From Strongyloides papillosus (taxonomy: Eukaryota > Nematoda > Chromadorea > Rhabditida > Strongyloididae), in NCBI GenBank assembly GCA_005656395.1, contig SRSI01000014.1, forward strand, positions 310,001 through 374,000: a DNA stretch of 64,000 nt, written 5' to 3'. Within the stretch, counting starts at the first letter, position 1; the number at the start of each line of letters is the position of its first letter. Below the pieces are notes generated by a model, which saw nothing but the letters and a program-made list of their open reading frames with translations, was not told the DNA's origin and searched no databases. The position numbers were made by a program, and so were the translations under genes. Positions 46,288 through 59,392 of this stretch are shown one piece after another.

Positions 46288-48410
46288 TAGCCTGCGTACA
46301 GCTTTTCAAATAGTTACATAGATAAATTTGCTTAGTTTAAAAATACGGGTGTATTATTACAACTATTTTGTAACTAAGATACAGGCTGTTATTGTTTTAA
46401 GTACTTCAGAAAAAACTTTTATTTTAAGAAAATTTTTAGATATTTAGTATTTAGGTACACTTTTCAACATCAAATTAATGCGTTTTTTTTTTATAAAAAA
46501 ATATATTTTTATTATTGTTTTTGATTATGAGAGAACAATTTTTTTTCTATCTATTTCTAAAATATCACAAACATAGAATTTCAATTATCATGCCAAATTT
46601 TTAAAAATAATAATAAATTTTGCCAAATTTTTGATGTTTTTTAACAATAAATTTCTTATAAGATAATTCTCAGAAATACGCTACCATTATTTTGATAGAG
46701 TAAAAAAAATTTATTGAATGAGTTTAGTACCATCTATTACAATTAAATTTAGAAAAAGCTATGATTAGTTAAATGTTGACTATTTTTACAATATTTCTAA
46801 CGACTAGAGAAGGTATGCAAATTTATTTAATTTTTGACATTTATAATGTTTTATTAACACAAATATGCACGATATCATCCATTTTTTGATTATTGGCTTC
46901 TGATAATTCAAACATAAAGGGCATGAAAATAAGTTTAAATATACAATACTTTAAAAAGATATATAAAAAAAGTTTGTTTTGGGGCAATATCTATGCAAAA
47001 TAATATGAAATTTCAATAAATAATATAAAATTATTAAAAGACTTATTTTTTTTATTAAGTTTGAGTAATAAAAGACATTGAAGTTTATTGGACAATATAT
47101 AAACAAATAAGTAATACTACGTTAATTGACAAATAAAGTAATTATAATAATAAATATTCAGTTTAACAATCTATAAAAGTTGGAGAACATAATACGAGGG
47201 TCATTAAATAAGTAAAGAGACAAATAATCATAGGTAAAAAAATAGCAAAATAAAAACAATGATAAGAAATAAATCATGAAATAAGAATTGTTCCCATCAT
47301 TTTTTCATAATTTGCAAAAAAAATTTTTCGCTATAAATAAACTATATTTTACTATGTAATGATGGTATCTCCACTTAAAAACTGTAATTTAGAGGAACAA
47401 CGTTTGGTAAAAAGATTTTATGTCGCAGAAAGATTAAACCTTCCGAAATTTATTTCCGGATGCTAAAGCAATATGGTAGAAGCTATATAAATCATACAAA
47501 TTTCTGAAAAATGTGGTACAAGAGTAAGCACAGTTCATTCGATAATTCAAAATAAATTGAACTATCGTAAAAAACGGTACGAAATGGCTTGGTTGAGAAA
47601 TTTTGCCACATTCACAGTATAGTCCAGGTTTTGAATAATCAGATTTTTATTTGTCTGGGCTTCTCAAAGACTCTTTACAATGAGTAAGATTTAACGATAT
47701 TGAAGAGGTAAAGAGAAAAATACAGAAATGGCTAAGATCTCAAGATACAAATTTTTTTTTGCTATGAGCATAAGAAAGATCGTGAAAAAATGGGATAAGT
47801 GAATATATATAGCAGCAAAATATGCCGAAATTAAGTAAAATATGAGATTTTTACGATAATAAATTTTTTAGTTATGTCCATTTGTCTCTTTACTTTTTGA
47901 ATGACTCACGTATTTATATTTTACTTTTTACCAAAAGTATGATAATGATGATTTTAGACAATCATAATTCTCTTTAAAATCAATTGTAATTAATAATATT
48001 ATATATTTTCGATAAAGTTTCATTGTAATGGAATATTATTAAAATTTTTTTAAAATTACTTCATATTTTTAAAAAATTCACAGTTCTATATTAAAGAATT
48101 TATCAAAGTTGTTGGAATTATATGTTCGTAGTATTTTAAAAATAGGTAGAAAAGCAGTTGCTTTTTCAAATTTTCAAACAATCAAAAAAATATATTTTCA
48201 TTATGAGAAAGTTAAATTTTTTTGAAGTCCAAAATTGTACGTTTCTTTCAAAGAATTATAACTCTTCACAAAATCCAAATTTCTTTATGAAGTTTATAAG
48301 TTTCTAATAGTATGTATCTTGGCTACACAATAGTTATATTACCACATTTGTATCTTTAAAATAAGCAGAGTTGTATATGTGAATATCTCAAAAGCCTTTA
48401 GCGGGTCACC
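46288..48410. mobile_element. Element with long terminal inverted repeats (copy B)
   Basis: Counterpart of 31,191-33,475. The left end (acagcttttcaaatagttac) is inverse to the right end (gaatatctcaaaagcctttagc). It is interrupted by the mariner insertion at 47,195. Confidence 0.6.
47195..47910 (+). mobile_element. Internally deleted mariner-family element
   Basis: 716 bp, flanked by TA on both sides, with TIRs around gtcatt(a/c)aa..agtaaagagacaa (start) and its complement (end, about 47,880-47,908). Translated in pieces it gives mariner transposase motifs: near the start K-P-S-E-I-Y-F-R-M-L-K-Q-Y-G; near the end S-Q-Y-S-P-G then E-E-V-K-R-K-I-Q-K-W-L-R-S-Q and R-K-I-V-K-K-W-D-K. The middle of the gene is missing and frames are broken, so it is dead. 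Copy A has the empty TA site near 32,672. Confidence 0.9.
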
Positions 48411-51400
48411 TTATATATTAATATTTTTATATGTTTTTTTTAAATATTGTTTAAATGTTAAATAAATTAAGTTTAAGTAAATTGGATAATAATAAATTTT
48501 ACTAAGTAAAATCAAATTAATAACTACAAAAAAATATGCAATTTAACAAAATATTATTTTTATAATACCTTAAATATTTAAATATTAACCATTTTTCATA
48601 AACAACTTTATACAATAAAAAGGTCAAATTTTGGTAAACTTTGGTGAAATGTAATAAAGTGTTCCACTCATTAAAAAGTTAAATCTCATTCCAATTTTTA
48701 AAAAATCAAATGACACTAAAAATATTGGAAACGACTCAAAATTTTAGGTAGTCGCATAAACTTTGCCGTATTTTTTTACAAAAATATGCATGTTTGACAT
48801 TTTGAAGTGATGTAATTTTTATTCAATTTAGATATTTTTTATAATGTTACGCATATCTTTGAGTCTAACTTATTCTTCTTGTTACTTAATGAAGTACGTT
48901 GGTAGAAGTCAATTTCGTGTAAAATTGAAGACATTTTAGCAAAAATCATTCTTTTACATATTCTACTAACAACAATAACTTTAGAAATTTAAAAACTTCA
49001 TAACAATAATGACGAAAAGTAATAATTTGTTAACCACAAAAAGAATAAATTATTAAAAATGATATTTTAGTATTTGTTTATATTTCAAATTAACATAATT
49101 GAAAATTATTTTTTACTATAAAGAAAATGCATATTATAACTTTGCTTAAGTTTGACTTTTCAAGATGATCTTTAAAGACATTATAAAAAAAATTTAAACT
49201 TTCAGATGAATGTAAATTTACAAAAAAAAAATATAATTTATAATAATTCAAACTGTTAAAACTTATTAACAAAGTTATTCTGATATGTTAAAAATGCTTT
49301 TTATAAAACATTCATAATTTTATGTAAAATAGATTTTTAATCTAATATTTTTGAATGTATTGTAAGAAAAAAAATGAGTTTTAAGATAAAAATAATAATT
49401 ACAAAAATAAAAATAGCGACTTATTTTAATAATTTTTTAATTATTGTTTTAATTTTCACGAGTGAAATATTCGTGATGAAATTAGTCAAAAGGTTTTGAA
49501 TTTAATTATGTGAGACAAATTTGATACATTTTATACAAATCTGTAGCTTATTATTTTGTGAGTAGAAAACTTAAAAAAGTTATTATGAATATAGGTCTAT
49601 TGATTTTTTTTCTATTTAATTATTTTTAAATATAAATGTAATTTATTAAGATTGTTATTTTTATGATTTAATTAACTTTAAAATACATTTTTATCAATAG
49701 TATTAATTGTTAATATACTATATTAATTTAAATTTGTTATTATTACACATCTTTTACTAAACTATTTGACATTGTTATAGATTTATAGCACTATTTCAAT
49801 ACATATTACCCTTAAACTTTTTTAAAATATAATAATTTTTTCTCTTAGTTATGTAAAATTTTGAGAATATAATTCAATAAAACAAATCTAAGGACTTTTA
49901 TAACAACCAAGTTCCCAATCGCTTGTTCATGATACAATTAATTATCAACGATGATTTTTTGAACAAATGGTTGAAAGTCGCTGATGATAAAATTGATCAA
50001 GATAAATTTTAAGGAAGTCATGAATATTCTAGGGAAGCATTTAAGGAATTTTTTGACACTTTGTAACACTTAAAATCTTATAATGTACTAAATTTTTATC
50101 ATAGGGTGTGTATTTTTGGAGAGAATTTAATTTTTAAACACCAAAAAATAATACTTCAAACTTAGATTGACAAAAAATGACTGTATTTTTAGTATATTGA
50201 GTTATAAAATTTTTTTATAAGCAAAAAAAATTGCTATTAATGTATTCTCATATGGCAGTTTTCTACTTGAAAATGGAGGAGAGTATTATGCTAAAGATTC
50301 TAAATTATCTGTATTACACTTTTCAAACATCTTTTCATATTTTTATAGTTAATTTTTCTTTGACTAAAGGTTTGTTGTAATACTGAAAACTTATGCATCA
50401 TCAATTCTTGTTTGACTTGATTATCCGTTATTATGTATTTACTTTTTGAAAAGATATGAGAAAGATTATAATGCACTAGTTATTTTTATTGAAGAGGACA
50501 ATATGAGTAGATTTGTGAAGTTAATGAAATGTTAAAAATAAACTTTTCATTACTATTAAATTTTATATCACAAAAGTACAAAAAATATTTAAAAACTATG
50601 ATAAACATTTATGTTCAATAATTAAAATTTTGATGCTTTTAATAAAATAATGTTAAAGTTATTTCAAAACAATATTTCAAATGACCATGCGGCTTTAAAG
50701 TGTATAGTATTTTTATGATTTTTTGAAGACGTACGAATTCACGCATTAGAGTTATTCAAACATTAGTATAAACTTTTTTAATTTCTAAAAGACAAATTAA
50801 GAGTGTACAAAAAAAGTTTAGATGAACTTATTGAACTAAAAATTCAAATTTTAAAGACTATGAAAACTTATACTAATTGCATAAATAATTTTGTAATTTT
50901 TATAAATACTATTTTTAAGAAAATATAAAGTTGTTTATGTGTGTGGGAAATGATAATTAGAGCAATTATAGAGATTGATAACTCTAATTAATATAACATT
51001 TTCAAAGTTAGTACAAAGAATATTTATAATATAAAAAATAATAAGAGCTCCATATCAGCTACCACTATTTCAAAGATTTGATTACAAATATTCTAAAGTG
51101 AAATAATTTATCATTAGGTTAATATATTAAATGACCATGTAACTTATTTCTATTAATTCATTTTTTTACTGATTATTTTTGTCATTGAACATTTTATATA
51201 AATGAGTTTTGTTTTTAAAATCGCTAAAACAAATACCCTGCTTTTGTAGTTACTCTTTATTCATGATAATCCACAAAAACAGATGGAATCATTAGTCTTA
51301 GCGCAAATATGTTTAAATGGTTTTATAATATTTGACATTAAAAAAGTAAATAATACTTATTCAAAAAATTTTTGATAAAAAGTTTTTTTATGAATAAAAA

Positions 51401-54244
51401 TTTTGTAGTCAATCGATAAAAATTTTGTTAAACTCATGATTTCTTTGATATTTTTTGTTAAAAAATATTCTTTTTATCTACCAAATTCTAATACAAATTT
51501 GAATTTATTAGAAATAATATTTTTATCACATAAATTATTTAAACAGAGAACTTTTATCTGTTATTTCGATAATTCTCAAGACTACTTTTGTATAATTAAT
51601 TTAAAAAATAAATTGTTCTATATTAACTCATTTTACAAAAGTATTATCGTTAATTACTATTTATATGGAAAATTATATGTTTTACATATTTGACAAAGTA
51701 CAATTCACTTGTAGTATCTTAATGATTATGTTTTTACTAAATGAAATCACTGGAATCCCTTTGCTAGATAAAAATATCTAAATATTATTATAAAGATAAT
51801 ATAAGTTTATTTTTCAATAATTAAACTTTTTATCATTCTAACATAATTAGTTTAATTTATTAATTTTGCAATGTATATTCCATTAAATAACTGTTTGTTT
51901 TCAAATTTTTTTAAAGGTAAATAAAAATAATTTTTTTCAAATTAAGGAAGACAATTCTACATTAAAAATATTTCTATAAGATGATTAGATATTAAATTTT
52001 CAAAAAATTATTAAAGTATTTGAGATAGCCTTTATAAGATATCACAAAGTTATTTCTTTAAAAAGTAAAAAATTGAAAAATCTTTATTGTCTACAATTAT
52101 TATATTATAATTTTTTATATGTTCTTAGTCTACATTATTATTAAAAGATTTTTGACGTTTATTATTAAAAAATAAAATTATATATAACATAACAATTAAA
52201 CAAATTTGCTTTTGTATAGTTACATTCATAATGTGTACTATTCAAGTTAAAATTTCTAAATAATCTTCAATTTTAAGTGATAAAAAATTAATTAAACATT
52301 TACCTATCATTAAAAATCAAATTTAATAATGTGTTTTTTTGTACTAGTAAAAATTAGTAGAACAATAAATATTGGTTTACTTTACATTAAGCAATCTTAT
52401 TGAAGTGAAAAGGCAGAAATCTTAAAAACGTTATTTTCTTGCATTAAAAAGCAATATATTTAATCCAATTCTTATATCACAAACGTTAATGTTGAAAATA
52501 CAATTGAAAGATGTTTAAATATTCTAAAAGTTTAATGCACTGTGTTATCTATATTTCTAATAAGTCAAGTATTCTTTACATTTAAGTAAAATCTTATATT
52601 TTCAAAATTATATTCACAAATAGAAAACATTTTGCTTATAGAAAATAAAGTATTAATTTTGATTTATTTTCAAATTACAAAATAACACATATTTACTGCA
52701 GTTCTATTACATTCACATTTACTTTTTGATTGTATTACGGATATATTAATAAAATATTCATTTTGCTGAGTGTGCTTTGATTAACTTTCAAGAAATGTTA
52801 ATGTTCACATGCATCATAAATTACTCTGCATTCAAATATTCTTTTTGGAATATCAATAAATCATTTTCATGAGAAATTTAAGCTGAAAAATATTATTTCA
52901 ATGTGTTATTGCAGAAATAGATAAAAAAAAAATTTAAATTAAAAAATTATTGATATTAAAATTGTCGGCAGTTGACGCATTATATCAACTACCTATAAAA
53001 ATTTACATAACATATAAATTTTAATATAAACAATTAATATATATATCGTTAAAATTGTAAAATAATGGTCTTATTAATATTTAATAAAATATAAATTTAT
53101 TTTCAATATGACCACGAGCCAGAAGCTGATGGAGCTGATGGCTGACAAAAATATTACAGTGTTTAGATCTTTAACCATTGTTAAAGAAATTTTTTAGTGG
53201 AAAAGATAAAAAATATTTGTTAATAAAAACTAATTTTGTAATATCATCGTGGAAAGAAAATAATCACATTTTGTTGATATCTTTAAACCAAAATAAACGT
53301 CCATCAGGAGCCTATATAAAGTACAAATAAAATGTAATATCTTTAATCTCGTCATTGTACATTTGTATGTTGTGTGAATTAATAAATGTTTAATGATAAA
53401 TTTGTTCTTATCTCTATATAAAATATCTTTGTTTCGTCTCTGAATTAATTCTACTGCTACAAAGATAATCATTTATATTCTATTTTTACAGTTTTTATGC
53501 ACATTAAGCATTTTTAACGTTTAAGTAATATTATGCAGTTCTATACTTACTCCTCAACTACATTTCATTGACCATGAAATTCGATTGGAATAATAATAGA
53601 GTATTATCTCTTAGTATGGCAATTTTCAATTTGTTTTTTAAAAAAATTAATTATAAAACTGCTATAAATAAAGTTTCAGTACTAACTTTTTCCTAGAATA
53701 ATAAGTCGTTATAAATGTATGAGATTGTAATACACTACAATGTGGTAATCAGATTTTTCATCTTGTTTGATTAAATAGTATCACGTCGTAACATAACTTT
53801 ACTTATATATCATAAATATCATTTACTAGAAAATTTACTTTAATCAATGTGATATCAGATTTGCTTAAATTATTTGTTTTTTAGAAAATAAAATTTTCTT
53901 TGCCATTTTTTTATAGTTCTTTTGCATTTAAGGATGTAACATTTTATATTTCCTATCGCTTCTGCTTTAATCTAACTTATAAAAATATTTTTCTTTATAA
54001 AAAAATTTTTTAAATCATGATTATTAATTTTAATATAAATTATAAAATTCATTATCTTCGAAGAACTGATAACAATTTAATTGGGTTATCGCAAAAATTC
54101 TGTCGTTTTTTATAGTCATTTTTAATCACCAAAAAAATATAATTACAATCGATATAAAATAAGGCTATTATAATAATTAGATAATACCACTTCCGAACTT
54201 TATAATTCGCAAAATCAAAATTTGTCATACTATCTATGCTACAT

Positions 54245-54880
54245 TTTTTTTGCTAAACATTGATGTGGTCAGAAGTCATTTACGACACTGTATTTTCCAA
54301 GAGCTCCAACTAAGACAGATGACAACTGATGCTTTTAAAAATTTATGTGTAACATTGGGAGAAGATGTTGTAGATGTTGGAACTATGTAAAAATTGTTCT
54401 CAAAGTTTCAAGAAAGAGAAATGAATCTTGCATGTGAAGCATGCATTTGTACGGCATCAGCTTTCAATGAAGATTTTTTAAAATTCTATCAGTTTCAAAC
54501 TACTTTCAATGACCTTTAATGTAAAATGCTATTAAAATTAGACAAAAAAATACGAAATTTAAAAAATGACAAAAATGTTGTCCTTCAATATGACGACATG
54601 TGACATTGAAGACCCAAAAAAATCCGGATAAGAGAAGTTATGAATTTCTCTCGTACACAAAATACTCTCCAGATGTTCCTCTATTTAATCACTACTTACT
54701 TCTATCTCTAGATAGTTTCTAAGATGGTAGATGCTTCAGTAAAGTTGACAAGGCAAATATTGGTTTTTTTGGAACTTCCTTCAAAAAAGATGGAAAATTC
54801 ATTACATCTGGATTCGATAATGTGGCTACTAAATGAAGACTAGTTGTAGATTATATTCGATAATATATTGTAAGTTAGAT
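54245..54880 (+). mobile_element. Decayed mariner-family transposase
   Basis: Pieces in different frames give an N-terminal helix-turn-helix region (L-C-V-T-L-G-E-D-V-V-D-V), then S-K-F-Q-E-R-E-M-N-L and S-A-F-N-E-D-F-L-K. Further on comes the C-terminal T-K-Y-S-P-D-V-P region followed by L-P-S-K. This matches the mariner order, but the central part is missing. Its start is also present at the end of copy A (40,565-40,670), so the insertion predates the duplication. Confidence 0.75.
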
Positions 54881-55563
54881 ATATTTCTTATTAAAATTAT
54901 AGCGTTCTAAAATTTCTGTAAAAAAAACAACAGAACTTTTCCGACAACTTAATATATAGAAGAATCAATAATCAGGTTCTAGTTAAAATTTTATTCTTGG
55001 AGACCAACCCTTTAAAGAAATAAGATTAATCTAGTGGTATAAAGCAATGTAAATATGAAATAAAATGATATTATGATAATTATTATTTAATTCAACATAT
55101 ATATACTTATAGCTAATATATTCAAATATTATAAGAATATTCAAAATTCTCATTCTCTTCATTTTCGTGTTTTTACTTGTTTTAATTAATCAAACGTTTA
55201 AATACTATTTTTTGTTTGTAGAAAATATAACAACTATGGTTTTTTCTATAGGAAATTTATTTAAATAAATATTTATACTTTATTCATAAACATTTAACAA
55301 AATAAAACATTTATATCACCATAATTTTTTATTGTAAAATATGCCTTTTAATTTGTTTTAAAAGTTTCTTCAAGTCAACTAAACTTTTTAATACCACCTA
55401 AAAAAAAGTTATAATTTTTTTTTCTATTTATAATGAAAGATTTAAATATTTATACTATATTTCTAGTACAAATAGCAATAATGTATATAGTCAGGAAATT
55501 TCAAAATTTATCATGTCAATTGTCTTATATTTTGATTGAATAAAAAGATTTTACTCAATCAAT
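54881..55563. other. Upstream region of the astacin gene
   Basis: AT-rich, no gene. Presumably contains the astacin promoter. No specific element was recognised. Confidence 0.45.
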
Positions 55564-57040
55564 ATGCTAAAGACTCTCGCTATTTTTCTTTGCATCATTC
55601 TTTTTTCGCAAATTCAACCGGTATGTTTATATTTTTTATAAATTAATATAGAATTTTAAGTGGCCAGTATTCGGTGGAAAAAATTTTTTTGCTGATGATC
55701 AAAATGATAAAAGTATAACAAAAAGTGCTATGAAAACTCTAGATGAACTTCTACGCAGAATTAAAGGATTTATTTCAACTATAAATAATCCTTTAGACAA
55801 TTTTAAAGAAGGCAAGATAAATACCACTAGTAAGACTTTCAGAGACAATGATGTTATCGAAAATTCCGGTCTTTTCGATGGTGATATAAAGCTTTCAAAA
55901 AAGCAAGCAGAATATTTAATTGACACTGTTGCCGATGTAGCCGAAGAGTTAGGTGCTAATATATCCGATATTGTTGGTGATTCAAAAACTAGAAAAAAGA
56001 GAAAAATAGATACAAGATTTGACTATGAGTGGGAGCTTACAATTCCATATATTATTAATGCCGGTGTTGATAAGAATTTAGTTAGAGAGGCTTTGAAAAA
56101 ACTTGAAAGTGAAACATGTCTCAGATTTCAAGAACATAAAGTTTTTCCACGAGGTCAAGCCGGTCTAAAATACTTTCCTGGTGATGGATGTTATAGTAGT
56201 GTTGGTAGACAATCTCTTAATGAATTACAAGAAATAAGTATCGGTCCTGGTTGTAATTTTATTCCAACTATTCAACACGAAACTATGCATGCACTTGGAT
56301 TCACTCATGAACAATCAAGAGCAGACAGAGATAAATATTTACAAATTCTTATAAACAATGTTAAAGACTTTGCAATAGAAAATTTTCTGAAATTACAACT
56401 AACAGATGCTTTAGATTATGGTGTACCATATGATTATGGATCTGCAATGCATTATAATTCACATTCATTCAGTAAAAATGGTCAACCTACGATGTTGCCA
56501 CATAATCGGATGTATGAGAAGACAATAGGTTCTAAGTCAGAAGCTACTTTTTTGGACATCATGGTGTTAAATCTCTATTACTGCGAAGATGTTTGTTTAA
56601 ATAGAATAACCTGTACAAATAACGGATACCAAGACCCAAACTCTTGCGAGCGGTGTAAGTGCTTAAAGAGTTTCACTGGTAGAGATTGCTCTGAAATCGA
56701 AAGAAATAGTCTTTGCGAAAATCAAGAATTATTTGCTGATGGTACTCGAAAACTTTTATATGTAGACGGAGAAAAAGATTGTGTTTATCACATAAAATCT
56801 AAATCCAGAAATAGAATTTTGATTGAAGTAAAAACAGTATCTATAAACCCTACTTACGACTATAGTTGTCGCGCTGATAACAAACTTGAGGTCAAGTTTC
56901 AATCAAACAAAACCACGAGCGGAGCATTTCTTTGTGAAGAAGCGACTCAACAATTTATTTCAGAAAACGATCATGTAATGATACGTTATACAAGTACAAA
57001 ATTTGATAATTTTGCAGAAATATATTACAAAATACAATAG
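55564..57040 (+). CDS. Astacin zinc metalloprotease, secreted, with EGF-like and CUB domains
   Basis: Exon 1 (55,564-55,620) encodes a signal peptide. A 40-nt GT-AG intron (55,621-55,660) follows, then exon 2 to the stop; 478 residues in all. The propeptide has the aspartate-switch F-D-G-D (about 91-94) that blocks the zinc, and a basic R-K-K-R processing site (about 130-133). The catalytic domain carries the full zinc motif H-E-T-M-H-A-L-G-F-T-H-E (His 225, 229, 235; Glu 226) and the Met-turn S-A-M-H-Y (about 280-284). A cysteine-rich EGF-like module (about 331-364) and a CUB domain (about 371-478) follow. All key residues are present, so it should be an active endopeptidase outside the cell. 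Astacins of this layout are common in nematodes and greatly expanded in Strongyloides-type parasites, where they serve host tissue entry and development. Confidence 0.96.
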
Positions 57041-57302
57041 AACTATAATTCAACAGGAATGTTACTGTCATCTAACAAATTAATTAATAAAATAATAGTA
57101 ATAATTGATGTAATTTACCAAAAAAAATTTTTATATTGTTGTTAGATGCTAATTTTAATAAAAATTCTAATTATTGTTTTATAAATAGCACCATATTTTT
57201 TAAATAAATTATGTCTCATGCAAAAATCTAACAAAGACTAATAAAATAACATTTAAAAAACGCTGTAACAAATAAAATTTATTAAAATTTTAATATAAGG
57301 TT
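57041..57302. other. 3' flank of the astacin gene
   Basis: AT-rich; contains several AATAAA-like signals. No further gene. Confidence 0.5.
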
Positions 57303-57928
57303 GTTTAATTGGTCCTCGTGACCTCTAGTTATTAAAATTTCAAGTTTATTTCACACCAAAAACCTTAATCACAATAATAATAAGAAAATAATAAAGACAT
57401 TAACTTACCTTCTACTTCTCGTGGAAGTTTATTTAATATTAGTACGTTAGTAAACAACTTAACACCGAAGCCTAAACTTATAAATGTTAGTACAAGCTAA
57501 AAACTATCCTCATGATGAAATGAGATCTTATACATTATACACCCAGTAAAAATTTTAAGATGCAACTGGAGTACCTTTTTCAAAACGAAGATTAAGGGAA
57601 ACTTTATTCAATAACAAAAACAATAAGTATAAAGAGACAATAGTAAACTAGAAAAACACGCGTCCGCCTGTAATAGATGAAAACACTATACAATTAAAAT
57701 AAAAATATTAACTTACGTTTTCTACAAATTATTATAATTAAAATATCTCACTTAATGTGAAATAAAATTGAATGAAATAAATTTAAGATTATATAAAAAA
57801 AGGATTGAGTCCATTCCAATCCAGAGATTATTGCTGAGATGTACTTTGGTAGAATGTTTTATTCCATGCTACCCCTATTCTTGATGACACATTTACAGCC
57901 AACGTGACAAGCACGTTTTACTCAAACA
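57303..57928 (-). repeat. Dispersed LTR-like repeat, inverted partner of 41.2-41.8 kb
   Basis: Reverse-complement match to 41,186-41,790 over its two ends and the middle (cttacttctcgtggaagttt against aacctccacaagaagtagg). The pair brackets copy B and the astacin gene in opposite orientation. Confidence 0.6.
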
Positions 57929-59392
57929 AAGGTTTTAGTTATTGACTACTTTTTATATATCACAATCAAAACACAATTTTTTAAAATTTATTAACAGTTG
58001 TTTTATGAACTAAGTTTACTTTATAATGAAAAAAAGCATGTTACAAAATATGTTTCGGAGTTTTTATCAAAAATTAATAATATTTTTTAGTAATATAAAA
58101 TAAAAACTATTTATTTAAAAATTTTATTATTGATTCACTAATACTTCTGATAATCATAAACTTTATTTAAATCGTAATTTTATTTGATATAAAAGTTCAT
58201 TGTATGATGAAGAAATGTTATAAAAATCAGTCAAATATGATTTCTTTGTTATTATTAAACATATTTAAATATAGTAAATTTCTTTTTACTTATTAGAAGG
58301 TCTTCAATATCCATCTATGAATAAAACTAAATCATAATCTTAAAATGAATATTGTAAATACATTTTTCTTGAATAATTGGATTTCAAAAAATTAACTACT
58401 TGTTTAATGTTAACTAATACATTTTTTTAAATATAAAAACAAAAATTTTGTTCAAATAGACATGAATATTTCCAAATAAGTGATTATATCTGCACACAAT
58501 TAATAAAATTCAAACCATTAAATGAATTGATATTCAATTATTCCTTTATATGCTGTAAGATTTTATCCATCTTAAAAAAAGTATGTAAAATTTGTTACCT
58601 TTTCAATTCCTTTTTTCAATACTCTGTAATGACACAAATTATCATAACAAACAATATTCTTTTTCATATTTCTACAGAAAAGTGTCAATTCATTTTCAAA
58701 TCTGATACAGATAAATATTTTTTTATTCATTGTATATTCAATTTTGTTTTAATTTTATAGAGTTCTTAAATTATTATAAAACTGTTTTCATAATGTAATT
58801 CACAATCAATATTTGTCATATTAAAAGTCTTCAAATATAGGTATGAATTATATTATTATTAGCATTTAAAAGTGATGAAGTAACAGTGCTCCACGAAATT
58901 TCATTCTTTTCCGAAACACATTTTATATGGTATTTTTATTATTCTTATAATATTTTGTTGTTTTTTGATTTTGACAAAGTTCCTCAAAAGCAATCACAAC
59001 ATTGTAACGTCTTAAATTTAAAGCTCCAATATTATTTAGTTTTTTTACTAGTGTTCAAAAAATATTCACCTTTTTTTAATCAATAATGAAAGCATTTTGA
59101 AGAAGATCGAAAAATATAGTAAAAGATGATGCGTTCCTATGTCATTGTTTTTTATAGTATAAATAGATGATGTTTCACCTATTCGGTCATTCTCTGGCTG
59201 TTATAGGAACCAAGGAGCCGACCTTGGGTAAGTCATCATAATCTTTAATAATTGTCTATGTGTTAATTACTTTATAGTTTTTTTTGTATTGTGCCGTTTT
59301 ATTTTTTTATATGTGTGTTCGCCAATAAAATAAATCTATTAGCCAAACCTCTTATATTTTTTTACTATATAATCAAATCACAATTTCTTCTA
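57929..59392. other. AT-rich region with an LTR-like segment
   Basis: Hydrophobic frames at 58,527-58,760 and 58,886-59,086 lack family features and are not called. At 59,150-59,350 a promoter-like tatagtataaatagatg, 'ccaaggagccgaccttgggtaagt' and a later ccaataaaat resemble the order of signals at 63,650-63,800. The two may be remnants of one older LTR family. Confidence 0.35.

Larger units (their letters stand above)
45066..54345 (+). repeat. Segmental duplication, copy B
   Basis: Direct copy of 29,327-40,670, shorter because it lacks the hAT-like and piggyBac-like MITEs; it has its own mariner insertion. Apart from the gene at its left end it has no intact coding sequence. Confidence 0.88.

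Noticed and set aside
55699..55926. Minus-strand 75-codon frame over the astacin propeptide
   Set aside because: It is the antisense shadow of a well supported gene.
58527..59086. Two Phe/Ile/Leu-rich plus-strand frames
   Set aside because: Composition reflects AT-rich DNA; no motif or splice support.
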